From contig RXJW01000009.1 of NCBI GenBank assembly GCA_003963005.1, positions 1 through 64,000 of the forward strand: DNA of 64,000 bases. Reading direction: 5' to 3'. The stretch's first letter is position 1; every line of letters starts with the position of its first letter. A program made the translations under genes and the position numbers. Below are positions 9,415-17,407 of this stretch, one piece after another. The notes beneath the pieces are model-generated. The model ran no database searches. It was not told where the DNA came from and saw only the letters and a program-made list of their open reading frames with translations. This DNA is from Burkholderiales bacterium (GTDB taxonomy: Bacteria; Pseudomonadota; Gammaproteobacteria; Burkholderiales; Burkholderiaceae_C).

Positions 9415-10497
9415 ATGGATCAAGTCGACGTGGCGGTCATCGGCGCCGGCGTGGTGGGCCTGGCGGTGGCGCGGGCGCTGGCCGAGCGCGGGCGTGAAGT
9501 CGTCCTCATCGAGGCGGCCCATGCCTTCGGCACCGGCATCTCCTCACGCAACAGCGAGGTCATCCATGCCGGGCTGTACGACCCGGCGGGGAGCCTCAAG
9601 GCCCGGCTGTGCGTGCGCGGAAAGGCCTTGCTGTACGACTACTGCGCGGCGCGCGGCATCGCGCACCGCCGCTGCGGCAAGCTGGTGGTAGCGTCGCGTG
9701 AAGCCGATCTGCCGCGCCTCGCGCAACTCGCCGCGGCCGGCGCCGCCAACGGCGTGGGCGACCTGCGCCGGCTTGATCGTGCCGAGGTGCAGGCGCTGGA
9801 GCCCGCGCTCGACGTGGCGGGCGCGCTGCTCTCGCCGTCCAGCGGCATCGTCGACAGCCATGGCCTGATGACCTCGCTGCTGGCCGACGCCGAAGCCCGT
9901 GGTGCATCGCTCGCGCTGGCCAGCCCGGTCACGGGTGGCGAGCGCATGGGCGACCGCTGGAGGCTGCGGATCGAGGACGGCTTCGCCCTCGACGTCCGCC
10001 TGGTCGTGAACGCCGCGGGCTTGTCGGCGAGCCGGGTGGCCGAGTCGCTGGGCGTGGCGGCACCTCGGCTGCGCTACGCCCGTGGCCACTACTTCTCGCT
10101 GCCGGGGCGGGCGCCTTTCCAGCACCTGGTCTACCCCCTGCCGGTGGACGGCGGCCTCGGCGTCCACCTGACCCTGGACCTCGGCGGCCAGGCCCGCTTC
10201 GGCCCGGACGTGCAATGGTTGCCGGACACCGACCCGGCGGGGCTGGACTACACGGTGGATCCGGCGCTCGCACCGCGGTTCGAGGCGGAGGTCCGCCGGT
10301 ACTGGCCCGGCCTGCCCGACGGCGCGCTGCAGCCGGCCTACAGCGGTGTGCGGCCCAAACTCGCCGGTCCCGGTGAAGCCCCGGCCGACTTCGTCATCGA
10401 CCGCACGCAGCCGGGCCTGGTCAACCTGTTCGGCATCGAGTCCCCGGGGCTGACCGCGTCACTCGCCCTGGCCGAACTCGTCGCGGCGGGCGCCTGA
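9415..10497 (+). CDS. FAD-dependent oxidoreductase, L-2-hydroxyglutarate dehydrogenase-like
   Basis: 360 residues from ATG 9415, preceded by TAGGAGG. The N-terminal Rossmann motif is [20 protein letters not shown] and the acidic end of the second strand is [27 protein letters not shown] is typical of the LhgO/YgaF branch of the DAO family. The C-terminal FAD segment is [20 protein letters not shown]. LhgO enzymes oxidise L-2-hydroxyglutarate to 2-oxoglutarate and pass electrons to quinone. The exact substrate cannot be proved here, and glycerol-3-phosphate or D-amino-acid oxidases are less likely relatives. Confidence 0.82.
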   Translation: MDQVDVAVIGAGVVGLAVARALAERGREVVLIEAAHAFGTGISSRNSEVIHAGLYDPAGSLKARLCVRGKALLYDYCAARGIAHRRCGKLVVASREADLPRLAQLAAAGAANGVGDLRRLDRAEVQALEPALDVAGALLSPSSGIVDSHGLMTSLLADAEARGASLALASPVTGGERMGDRWRLRIEDGFALDVRLVVNAAGLSASRVAESLGVAAPRLRYARGHYFSLPGRAPFQHLVYPLPVDGGLGVHLTLDLGGQARFGPDVQWLPDTDPAGLDYTVDPALAPRFEAEVRRYWPGLPDGALQPAYSGVRPKLAGPGEAPADFVIDRTQPGLVNLFGIESPGLTASLALAELVAAGA

Positions 10498-10513
10498 CGG
10501 GCGCGCGCCCGGG

Positions 10514-12754
10514 TCAGATCGCCAAGGCAGCATCCAGCGCCGCCGGGCGCGGCAGCAGCGCCAGGCCGCCGCGCAGGCTCCAGGCCTGCGCATGCCCGAG
10601 GCGCCGCAGCGCGCGCGCCGCCTGCGAACTGCGATTCCCGCTGCGGCAGAAGAACACGACCGGTGTCGTCGGCGGCAAGGTCTGCCACTCGACCAGGGCG
10701 TCAGGCAGGCCGGACAGCGCCACGGCCTCGCACCGCACCCGCGGGCCGAGCACGGGCGCCTGGCCCAGGCGCTGCTCGTACGGCTCGCGCACGTCCACGA
10801 GCAGCAGGTCGGGGTGGCGCGCCAGCAGCGCCTGCAACTCGGTCAATGCCATCTCGCTGTCAGCCCCGGAGCAACCGCCATCCACCCGCGCGCCGCAAGC
10901 CACGGTCTGGTAGGCCGTCAGGCCGAGGTCGCACTCCAGCACCGCCTTGGCCTGCGCGAAGCCGGCCGCGTCCAGCCGCCCGGCGAGCACGTCGGCCAAC
11001 AGCGGCTGGGCGGCACGCTCGACGGCCAAGGTGCTGGCGAAACGGTCGTCGTAGTCGTGGCCGGGCAGCAGCAGCGTGTCCCCGCCCACGGCCTGCTGAA
11101 GGCGCACCAGCGAGGCGGCGTAGTCCAGGGGCGCGCTCTGCGCGAAGTCGCTGCGCCCGAGTGCGCCGGGCATGACGGTGTCACCGATGAAGACCAGCCG
11201 CAGACCTTGTGCGTCATGCAGCAGATAGGCGGTCGAGTCGAGCGTGTGCCCCGGCACCGGCAGGCGGGTCAGCCGTCGGGTGCCGAGCGGGATCGCATCG
11301 GCGCCGGCAGGCCAGCCGAGGGCGTCGATGGGGCCGGGCACCTGCGCCAGTGCCGACCACAGCTCGCCCGCGGATGACGCATGGTCGCCGTGGCTGTGGG
11401 TGTCCAGCACGGCAGCCAGGCCGTAGCCCTGGCAGCGAAGCCACTGGGCGAGCCGGTCAGTCAGTTCGGGGAGCGGGTCCACCACGACGGCGCGTCGGGT
11501 CGCGGCATCCGCCAGCAGGTAGCAGCAGGCGCCATCGACGACAAAGCGCGTGAGGCCGTCGGCCGGCACGGCCAGGCCGGGCGCGCTCGGGTCCAGGCAG
11601 CTGTCGCGCAGCGACGCGCCACAGACGGCGATGCGCGCACAGGCTTCATCGATGAAGGCAGGGTCGGTCACCGGGCCGAAAGACAGGCGAATGCTGGCGG
11701 CAGCCTGCCACGACGGCAGGCCCATGGCTTGGAGCACATCGCTGGGCCGGGCCTGGGCCGCGCTGCAGGCCGAGCCGCCACTGACGCGTAACTCGGCAGC
11801 GTCGAACAGGTCCAGCAGCACCTTGGCGCTGATGCCGGGCACCGCGAAATTGAGCGTCGTCGGCAGACAGAGTTCGGGGGGCGCGTTGAACACCAGGCCC
11901 GGGAAGGCCTGCTGCAGGGCCGCTGCGAGGCGGTCCCGATAACCCTGCAATGTGGCGGCATCGCGGAAGCTGCGGCCTGCCTCCAACTCGGCCAGCACCG
12001 CGCCGAGCGCTGCGATGCCGGACATGTTCTCCGTGCCGGACCGCCAGGCGCCCTCCTGCCCGCCGCCGGCCAGCAGCGGCGTGAAGGGCGCCCCCTCGCG
12101 CACGTAGAGCAGGCCAATGCCCTTGGGCGCGTAGAGCTTGTGCCCGGAGAACGGCGCGTAGTCGATGCCGCGGTCTTCGAGACGCAGCGGCAGTTTGCCC
12201 AGCGCCTGCACGCCATCGACCATCCACAGCGCCGGGCTGCCTGCCAGCGCGGCGGCAATGCCATCGAGGTCGCTGATGACGCCGGTCTCGTTGTTGGCCG
12301 CCATCGTGCAGACCAGCCCCGCACGCGGCGCGTGCGCCCGCAGCCAGTCCAGGTCGTGCCGCCCGTCGCGGCCCACGGGAATCGCCAGCACCTCCAGGTG
12401 CAGGCCGAGCAGCGCGTTCCAATGCTTGAGGGCTTCGGGCACGGCCTTGTGTTCGGTGGCGCCGTACAGCAGCAAAGCCGGGCGCCCCGGCGCATCGCGC
12501 AGCGCGCTCAGCGCAGAGAGCACGGCCGTCTGGATGCCTTCGGTCGCACCGCTCAGGAAGAGCAAGCGCCCTTGGCCGGCACCCAGCACACGCCGCGCTC
12601 GGGCTCGCACGCCGTCCATCAGGGCCCGCGCCTTGAGGCCGGTGCTGTGGATGCTGCTGGGGTTGCCGAAATCCTCGGCCATCGCGGCCAGCGCTGCCTC
12701 GCGGGCCTGGGGCAGAACGGGCGTCGTGGCATTGGCGTCGAGATAGATTTCCAT
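10514..12754 (-). CDS. Triple fusion: cysteine desulfurase + ETHE1-like metallo-beta-lactamase + rhodanese
   Basis: 746 residues in one uninterrupted frame. Residues 1-375 are an IscS/NifS-like cysteine desulfurase: MEIYLDANATTPV start, FSGHKLYAPKG with PLP Lys206, RSGTENMSG, and SGGSACSAAQARPSDVL with catalytic Cys330. Residues 395-620 are a metallo-beta-lactamase fold with HSHGDH (453-458), His503 in PVPGHTLDS, Asp525 in FIGDTVMPGALGRSDF and His566 in LLPGHDYDD. These match the ETHE1 persulfide-dioxygenase layout. Residues 635-746 are a rhodanese with LLVDVREPYEQ and active-site Cys703 in CRSGNRS. The parts would take sulfur from cysteine, oxidise persulfide to sulfite, and move sulfane sulfur between thiols. 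All key residues are present. No signal peptide is seen, so it is cytosolic. It is divergent from a DecR-like Lrp regulator. Confidence 0.9.
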   Translation of the reverse strand: MEIYLDANATTPVLPQAREAALAAMAEDFGNPSSIHSTGLKARALMDGVRARARRVLGAGQGRLLFLSGATEGIQTAVLSALSALRDAPGRPALLLYGATEHKAVPEALKHWNALLGLHLEVLAIPVGRDGRHDLDWLRAHAPRAGLVCTMAANNETGVISDLDGIAAALAGSPALWMVDGVQALGKLPLRLEDRGIDYAPFSGHKLYAPKGIGLLYVREGAPFTPLLAGGGQEGAWRSGTENMSGIAALGAVLAELEAGRSFRDAATLQGYRDRLAAALQQAFPGLVFNAPPELCLPTTLNFAVPGISAKVLLDLFDAAELRVSGGSACSAAQARPSDVLQAMGLPSWQAAASIRLSFGPVTDPAFIDEACARIAVCGASLRDSCLDPSAPGLAVPADGLTRFVVDGACCYLLADAATRRAVVVDPLPELTDRLAQWLRCQGYGLAAVLDTHSHGDHASSAGELWSALAQVPGPIDALGWPAGADAIPLGTRRLTRLPVPGHTLDSTAYLLHDAQGLRLVFIGDTVMPGALGRSDFAQSAPLDYAASLVRLQQAVGGDTLLLPGHDYDDRFASTLAVERAAQPLLADVLAGRLDAAGFAQAKAVLECDLGLTAYQTVACGARVDGGCSGADSEMALTELQALLARHPDLLLVDVREPYEQRLGQAPVLGPRVRCEAVALSGLPDALVEWQTLPPTTPVVFFCRSGNRSSQAARALRRLGHAQAWSLRGGLALLPRPAALDAALAI

Positions 12755-12819
12755 GGCGTGTCGTTCCTGTCGGTGGCCCCGATTGTTCAGGGAGCACCCC
12801 GCAAGGAGAGTGCGCCGGA

Positions 12820-13338
12820 ATGCCAGATATCGATCCCGCGCGGAATGTGATTGCGCGTAACATCGATATCGTGAAACTGGATTCCATCGACCTCCGCATC
12901 CTCGATATCCTGCAGCAGGACGCGACCTTGCAGGTCGCCGATGTGGCGGCACAGGTGGGGCTGTCCACGACCCCCTGCTGGCGGCGCATCCAGCGCCTGA
13001 AGGAGGCTGGCGTCATCACGCGCCAGGTGGCCCTGCTCGACGCGCAGAAGGTGAATGTCGGGGTGACCGTGTTCGTCTCGGTCCGCACCAACCAGCACAG
13101 CCAGGACTGGTTCGACACGTTCAAGGCCACGGTGCAGGCCATCCCCGAGGTGGTGGAGTTCTACCGCATGAGCGGCGACGTGGACTACCTGCTGCGCGTT
13201 GTGGTGCCCGACATCGCCGCCTACGACCGCGTCTACAAGCGGCTGATCGCGGGCACCCAGTTGCACGACGTCAGCTCCAGTTTTGCCATGGAAGAGCTGA
13301 AGCTCACGACCGCCCTGCCCTTGACCTACGTGCGCTGA
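12820..13338 (+). CDS. Lrp/AsnC-family regulator, DecR/CyuR-like
   Basis: 172 residues from ATG 12820 (AAGGAG 11 bases upstream), or 155 from GTG 12871, where KLDSIDLRILDILQQD gives the usual Lrp N-terminus. The HTH is VADVAAQVGLSTTPCWRRIQ; a RAM/ACT-like effector domain follows (FRMSGDVDYLL-type segment, written here FYRMSGDVDYLLRVVV). TTPCW, HSQDWF and SSFAMEELKLTT strongly recall E. coli DecR (YbaO), the cysteine-responsive regulator, compared from memory. Its divergence from a cysteine desulfurase fusion fits that role. A GATATCGAT/ATCGATATC inverted repeat lies between the two candidate starts and would be inside the gene if ATG is used. Confidence 0.88.
   Translation: MPDIDPARNVIARNIDIVKLDSIDLRILDILQQDATLQVADVAAQVGLSTTPCWRRIQRLKEAGVITRQVALLDAQKVNVGVTVFVSVRTNQHSQDWFDTFKATVQAIPEVVEFYRMSGDVDYLLRVVVPDIAAYDRVYKRLIAGTQLHDVSSSFAMEELKLTTALPLTYVR
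12826..12870. promoter_or_regulatory. Inverted repeat, candidate Lrp-type operator
   Basis: GATATCGAT at 12826-12834 and ATCGATATC at 12862-12870 are exact inverted copies, each containing the self-palindrome ATCGAT or GATATC. Their centres are 36 bases apart, about 3.5 helical turns. The second copy ends directly at the GTG candidate start of the Lrp gene, and both lie upstream of the fusion gene start at 12754. Lrp proteins are octamers that bind phased sites, so this is a reasonable autoregulatory site. It equally argues that the true Lrp start is GTG 12871. Confidence 0.4.
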
Positions 13339-13453
13339 GCGTGCCGCAGTGAGGGACCGGTGACGGTGACGGTGATCGAGGCGAGCGTGCCGGCGCATGC
13401 TCTGAGCTGCCACCGAGGTCACCGAACCGCCGCTGGCGAATGCAGCGGCAAAC

Positions 13454-13489
13454 AAAAAGGACCTGGAGGCTTTCGCTTCCAGGTCCTTT
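13454..13489 (-). terminator. Rho-independent terminator after tRNA-His
   Basis: Read on the minus strand, GGACCTGGAAGC, a GAAA loop and GCCTCCAGGTCC form a strong stem (13459-13486), followed by TTTTTG (13453-13458). It directly follows the tRNA-His gene and ends that transcript. The reverse side has only a short T run, so it mainly acts leftwards. Confidence 0.85.
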
Positions 13490-13497
13490 GAATCACT

Positions 13498-13574
13498 TGG
13501 GGTGGCTGATGGGACTCGAACCCACGACAACAGGAATCACAATCCTGGACTCTACCAACTGAGCTACAGCCACC
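13498..13574 (-). tRNA. tRNA-His (anticodon GTG)
   Basis: The minus strand folds as a complete cloverleaf: acceptor GTGGCTG/CAGCCAC, D-arm AGCTCAGTTGGTAGAG, anticodon arm with GTG flanked by GGATT and ATTCC, and T-arm with GGTTCGAATCC. The histidine-specific extra G (-1) is encoded opposite C73, and CCA is encoded at the 3' end (13498-13500). It is followed by a rho-independent terminator and lies just downstream of ppiD. Confidence 0.95.
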
Positions 13575-13601
13575 GCGGAGCCGTAGAGTATAACCCAAAA
13601 A

Positions 13602-15515
13602 TCAGGGTGCGCTGGCTGCCGACGCCGGCGCTGCGGCCTTGATGACGGCCTTGTACTGGGTCTTCAACGCAGCGAGGTAGGCCTGGCCTTCCGCCCGGGC
13701 CCACGCGCCGGCGTACTGCTGCGCGGCACGCTTGTCGTCGATGATCGTGGCATCACGCGGCTGCACCTGGTTGATGCGCACGACGACGTAGCCGCCCTCG
13801 TCGGACGACACACCGACCACGGCGGGCAGCTTGGCGGCATCCGCGCCCAGCACCGCTTCGAGCTGGGCACGGCTCAGGGCCTGCGGCTTCGCGCGCGACA
13901 CGGTCACGGCAGATTCAAGACCGGCGACGTCGGCCGGGTTGGCCTTCAACGCGGCCAGGCGCGCCTCGCCCGCCTTCTTGGCCTGCTCGGACGCGAGCTT
14001 GCGCACCAGCTGCTCGCGCACCTTGTCCTTCACATCGGCCAGCGGCGGCACACGGGCCGGGTTGTACTGAGTGACACGGGCCGACACGAGCTGGCTCGGG
14101 CCAGTCTCCACCGCTTCGGTGTTGCGCTTGTTGCGCAGCGCATCCACGCCGAACACGGCCTCCAGCAGCTTGGGCGAGGCCAGCGGGCCCATCGCACCCG
14201 GCTGAGGTTGACGCAGCACGGTGGCGGTCTGGACCTTGAGCTTGAGCTTGTCGGCCGCCGGCTGCAGGCTGTCGGACTGCTCGTAGACGAGATTGCCGAA
14301 CTGTTCGGCGGCCGCCGAGTACTCGCGCTGCGCGAGCTGCTTGCGGACTTCCGCCTCGACCTCGCCACGCACGGCGTCGAACGGCTTCTTGTCACCGCCA
14401 CGCAGGCCGGTGAGCTGGATGATGTGATAGCCGAAGTCAGTTTCGACGAGGTTGCTGATCTCGCCCTGCTTCATCGCGTACACCGCCGCGTCGAACTCCT
14501 TGACCATCGCGCCGCGGCTGAAGAAGTCGAGGTCGCCGCCGTTGCCGGCCGAACCCTCGTCCTGCGAGTTCTTCTTGGCCAGCGCCGCGAAGTCCGCCGG
14601 GTTCTTGCGCACCTGGGCCAGGATCTCTTCCGCCTTGGCCTTGGCCTTGGCCCGCTCTTCAGCCGGCGCCTTGCGGTCGACCTTGATCAGGATGTGGCTT
14701 GCGCGGCGTTCTTCCGGTACGCCGTAGCGGGCAGCGTTTTCCTTGTAGTAGTTCTGCAGGTCGTCTTCGGTGAACTTGACGTCCTTCTTCAAGGCGTCGA
14801 GGTCCAGCACGACAAACTGGATCTGCGCCGATTCGGGCAGCTGGAACTTGGCCGCGTTGGCCGGCTCCTTGTAGAAGGCTTCGATGTCGGCATCACTCGG
14901 CGTGATCTTGCCGGCGAAGTCCTTGATGTCGAAACGCTGGATCTGCACTTCACGCTGCTGCAGCAGCGCATCGAAGGCGAGCTTCGGTGCGGCAGTGCCG
15001 ACCAGGCCCGACGTCTCGATCGGCGCGGTCACCTGGCGCACGGCGTAGTCCTGGCGCAGCCGCTCCAGGAAGATCGCGGGGGTCATGCCCTGGGCCGCGA
15101 GCAGCGCCTTGTTGACGGTGCCGTCGGCATTGCGCAGGAAGGCGAATTGGGGGTCTGCAAAGAAACGGGCCGCCACAGCCTCGGGCGTGGGCGTGAAGAG
15201 CTGCTGCTCAGCCGCGACCTTCAGGGTGCGCTCGTTCACCAGGCCTTCCAGGGCCTGCCGCTTGGCCTCGGGGCTGTCGAGCAGCTTGGTGTCGACCGTC
15301 GGGTTTTGCTGGCGCACGCGCTCCGATTGCTGCCGCTGCGCGGCATCCCATTCCGCCTGCGTGATCTTGCGGCCGTTCACGCTGGCCACGCCGGCGTTGG
15401 CACCGTCCATCATGCTGGTGTAGCCCTGCATGCCCACAAAAGCAAAGGACGGCAGGATCAGCAGCAGCAGGAGGAACTGGAACAGCTTGTTGTGCTTGCG
15501 GACGAATTCAAACAT
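13602..15515 (-). CDS. ppiD: Membrane-anchored periplasmic peptidyl-prolyl isomerase / chaperone PpiD
   Basis: 637 residues. An N-terminal anchor (LFQFLLLLLILPSFAFVGM, about residues 11-30) leaves the rest in the periplasm. A SurA_N-like chaperone region follows (VASVNGRKITQAEWDAAQRQ), then a parvulin domain at about 268-372 (ASHILIKVD, then GGDLDFFSRGAMVKEFDAA and DFGYHIIQLTG), then a second chaperone-like region. PpiD works at the Sec translocon exit on newly exported proteins. Upstream are tRNA-Val and hupB in the usual proteobacterial hupB-ppiD order. Confidence 0.94.
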   Translation of the reverse strand: MFEFVRKHNKLFQFLLLLLILPSFAFVGMQGYTSMMDGANAGVASVNGRKITQAEWDAAQRQQSERVRQQNPTVDTKLLDSPEAKRQALEGLVNERTLKVAAEQQLFTPTPEAVAARFFADPQFAFLRNADGTVNKALLAAQGMTPAIFLERLRQDYAVRQVTAPIETSGLVGTAAPKLAFDALLQQREVQIQRFDIKDFAGKITPSDADIEAFYKEPANAAKFQLPESAQIQFVVLDLDALKKDVKFTEDDLQNYYKENAARYGVPEERRASHILIKVDRKAPAEERAKAKAKAEEILAQVRKNPADFAALAKKNSQDEGSAGNGGDLDFFSRGAMVKEFDAAVYAMKQGEISNLVETDFGYHIIQLTGLRGGDKKPFDAVRGEVEAEVRKQLAQREYSAAAEQFGNLVYEQSDSLQPAADKLKLKVQTATVLRQPQPGAMGPLASPKLLEAVFGVDALRNKRNTEAVETGPSQLVSARVTQYNPARVPPLADVKDKVREQLVRKLASEQAKKAGEARLAALKANPADVAGLESAVTVSRAKPQALSRAQLEAVLGADAAKLPAVVGVSSDEGGYVVVRINQVQPRDATIIDDKRAAQQYAGAWARAEGQAYLAALKTQYKAVIKAAAPASAASAP

Positions 15516-15633
15516 CTCGGGGAGCCTTGGCGGTCAAACGCGAAGAATCAAACGCGACGAAGGCGAACCGAGGTTCGCCTTCGAAAAGACACGCATTCTA
15601 GATGGGCGGCGGCGATGGCCGCCGGAGAGCGAA

Positions 15634-15709
15634 TGGTGGGCGCTGACGGGCTCGAACCGCCGACAATCTCCGTGTAAGGGAGGTGCTCTACCAACTGAGC
15701 TAAGCGCCC
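15634..15709 (-). tRNA. tRNA-Val (anticodon TAC)
   Basis: The minus strand gives acceptor GGGCGCT/AGCGCCC, D-arm TAGCTCAGTTGGTAGAGC, anticodon stem CCTCC/GGAG-type around TTACACG with anticodon TAC, T-arm GGTTCGAGCC, discriminator A and encoded CCA. It reads GUA-type valine codons. It sits between hupB and ppiD, a conserved position in betaproteobacteria. Confidence 0.94.
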
Positions 15710-15735
15710 CGGGGAACCGGGCAGTGCGTCAACCG

Positions 15736-16008
15736 TCAGTTGACGGCGTCTTTCAGGGCCTTGCCCGGCTTGAATTTGGGCACCTTGGCCGACTTGATCT
15801 TGATCGCTTCATTGGTGCGCGGGTTGCGACCCGTGCGCGCCGCACGCTTGGTGATGCTGAAGGTGCCGAAGCCCACCAGCGACACCGTGCCGTTCTTCTT
15901 CAGCGTCGTCTTGACACCGCCGATGACGGCTTCGAGCGCGCGCCCCGCGGCGGCCTTGGAGATGTCGGCCTGCTTGGCGATGTGCTCGATCAATTCGGAC
16001 TTGTTCAC
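15736..16008 (-). CDS. hupB: HU-family nucleoid DNA-binding protein
   Basis: 90 residues from a GTG start preceded by GAGGGGG. The HU fold is complete: [20 protein letters not shown], then [20 protein letters not shown] with the beta-arm reading [20 protein letters not shown], and the end [12 protein letters not shown]. The DNA-intercalating Pro (R-N-P) is present. It bends and compacts DNA as a dimer. The position beside tRNA-Val and ppiD matches hupB in related bacteria. Between this gene and pgsA, 16009-16232 holds the hupB promoter region but no motif I can assign. Confidence 0.95.
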   Translation of the reverse strand: MNKSELIEHIAKQADISKAAAGRALEAVIGGVKTTLKKNGTVSLVGFGTFSITKRAARTGRNPRTNEAIKIKSAKVPKFKPGKALKDAVN

Positions 16009-16232
16009 TCGTGCCCCCTCATGACAATTCAGCGGACTGTGGAGCCCTGCACTCAAGGTTGGCGTGCAGGGCTGCGATGAGACGTCGGACCCGCGCACTG
16101 CGCGACCAGAAGCGACCTTGAAGAAGACCGGATCACGCGCGGGGATCAGGATTCTAGACGCCGCCTGCGCTTCGCGCGGGGCGGGAAAAGTCCCGATACA
16201 ACTCGGTGTCCGCCTCGGCGCCCGCGGCGTTG

Positions 16233-16799
16233 TCAGCGGGCCTTGGCCCGGATCTCGGGCAGCGCCTTCTGCAGGTAGTAAACCATCGACCAGATGGTGA
16301 GCACGACGGCCGCATAGATGAGCCACGTGCCCCAGAGACGGGTCGGGATCAGCCCGAACAGCCGGCCATCGAACAGCAGGAACGGGATGGCCACCATCTG
16401 CACGGTGGTCTTGAGCTTGCCCACCATGTGCACCGCGACGCTGCGCGAGGCGCCGATCTGCGCCATCCACTCGCGCAGCGCCGAGATCGCGATCTCGCGA
16501 CCCACGATGACGAGCGCCACGAAGGCATTGACTCGCCCCAGCTCCAGCAGGATGAGCAGGGCTGAGCAGACGAGGAACTTGTCGGCCACCGGATCGAGGA
16601 AGGCGCCGAACGACGACGTCTGGTTGAGCCGGCGGGCCAGGTAGCCGTCCAGCCAATCCGTCAGGGCCACCACGATGAACAGCACCGTGGCGAACAGGTT
16701 CTGGTGCGCGGGCGCGAGCTCCAGGTGGTACACCCCGACGATCAGCGGGATGGCCACGATGCGGGCCCAGGTCAGCAGAGTCGGCAGGGTCAGGAACAT
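16233..16799 (-). CDS. pgsA: CDP-diacylglycerol--glycerol-3-phosphate 3-phosphatidyltransferase
   Basis: 188-residue integral membrane enzyme making phosphatidylglycerol phosphate, the first committed step to phosphatidylglycerol. The CDP-alcohol phosphotransferase signature D-x2-DG-x2-AR-x8-G-x3-D-x3-D is exact at residues 48-73 ([11 protein letters not shown] ... [10 protein letters not shown]). Five or so hydrophobic helices follow. The start [14 protein letters not shown] at 16799 is preferred over an extended upstream reading. It follows uvrC and a TonB-domain lipoprotein on the same strand, expanding the common uvrC-pgsA pair. Confidence 0.94.
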   Translation of the reverse strand: MFLTLPTLLTWARIVAIPLIVGVYHLELAPAHQNLFATVLFIVVALTDWLDGYLARRLNQTSSFGAFLDPVADKFLVCSALLILLELGRVNAFVALVIVGREIAISALREWMAQIGASRSVAVHMVGKLKTTVQMVAIPFLLFDGRLFGLIPTRLWGTWLIYAAVVLTIWSMVYYLQKALPEIRAKAR

Positions 16800-16874
16800 G
16801 ACGGGGATTGTGCCCAAGGCAGCGAGTCGCCCTGGAACAGTGCACGACGACTGTGGCAAGAAGGTTGCACCAGA

Positions 16875-17390
16875 TCAATTCAGCGTCAAGGGCTTGAAGC
16901 GGCGGTCTTCCTCGAACAGGAAAGTCTCCGTGAACTTCCAGGGTTCGGGCATGCGCCGCACGTCGCCGAACGGGGCGGCCTTGTGGATCGCTTCGATGGC
17001 CAGCTGCAGGGTCTCGGGTGCGTAGCGCGGCTTGCGGATGACGTTGATGCGCCTCACGCTGCCGTCGGACTTCACCTCAACCTCCAGCACGATGATGGTG
17101 AGCAAATGCGTCGGCGCCGAAGTCGTGTAGGTCCCCTCGGGGTTGGCGAGCACCAGGCGCTCCGCCGCCTGCCGGCGCAGTTCTTCGGCGGTGCGCACGG
17201 CCCGAGGTGCCGGCAGGCCTGCCGGCCTGGGCGCCGCGGCGGCTGCGGTCGGTGGTGGCGCAGGCACCGCCGTGGGTGGCGGCACCGGCGCCGGGCGCGG
17301 TGCGGGTGCCGGTGGCGTGGCAGCGCAGCCCGCCAGCACCGGGCCGATGATCCAGCGCGTCGCGCGCTTGAGTCGATGGAGGATGTTCAC
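16875..17390 (-). CDS. Lipoprotein with TonB-like C-terminal domain
   Basis: 171 residues from GTG 17390 (GGAG 5 bases upstream). A signal peptide with lipobox VLAGC (Cys near residue 23) is followed by a Pro/Ala linker of about 55 residues ([20 protein letters not shown] and onward). Then comes a domain like the TonB C-terminus: [20 protein letters not shown], then [20 protein letters not shown]. True TonB has an inner-membrane helix; here the anchor is a lipid. It may bind outer-membrane or cell-wall partners, but the function is unknown. It is inserted between uvrC and pgsA and probably cotranscribed with them. Confidence 0.75.
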   Translation of the reverse strand: MNILHRLKRATRWIIGPVLAGCAATPPAPAPRPAPVPPPTAVPAPPPTAAAAAPRPAGLPAPRAVRTAEELRRQAAERLVLANPEGTYTTSAPTHLLTIIVLEVEVKSDGSVRRINVIRKPRYAPETLQLAIEAIHKAAPFGDVRRMPEPWKFTETFLFEEDRRFKPLTLN

Positions 17391-17407
17391 GGCGTCTCCG
17401 GCGAGGC

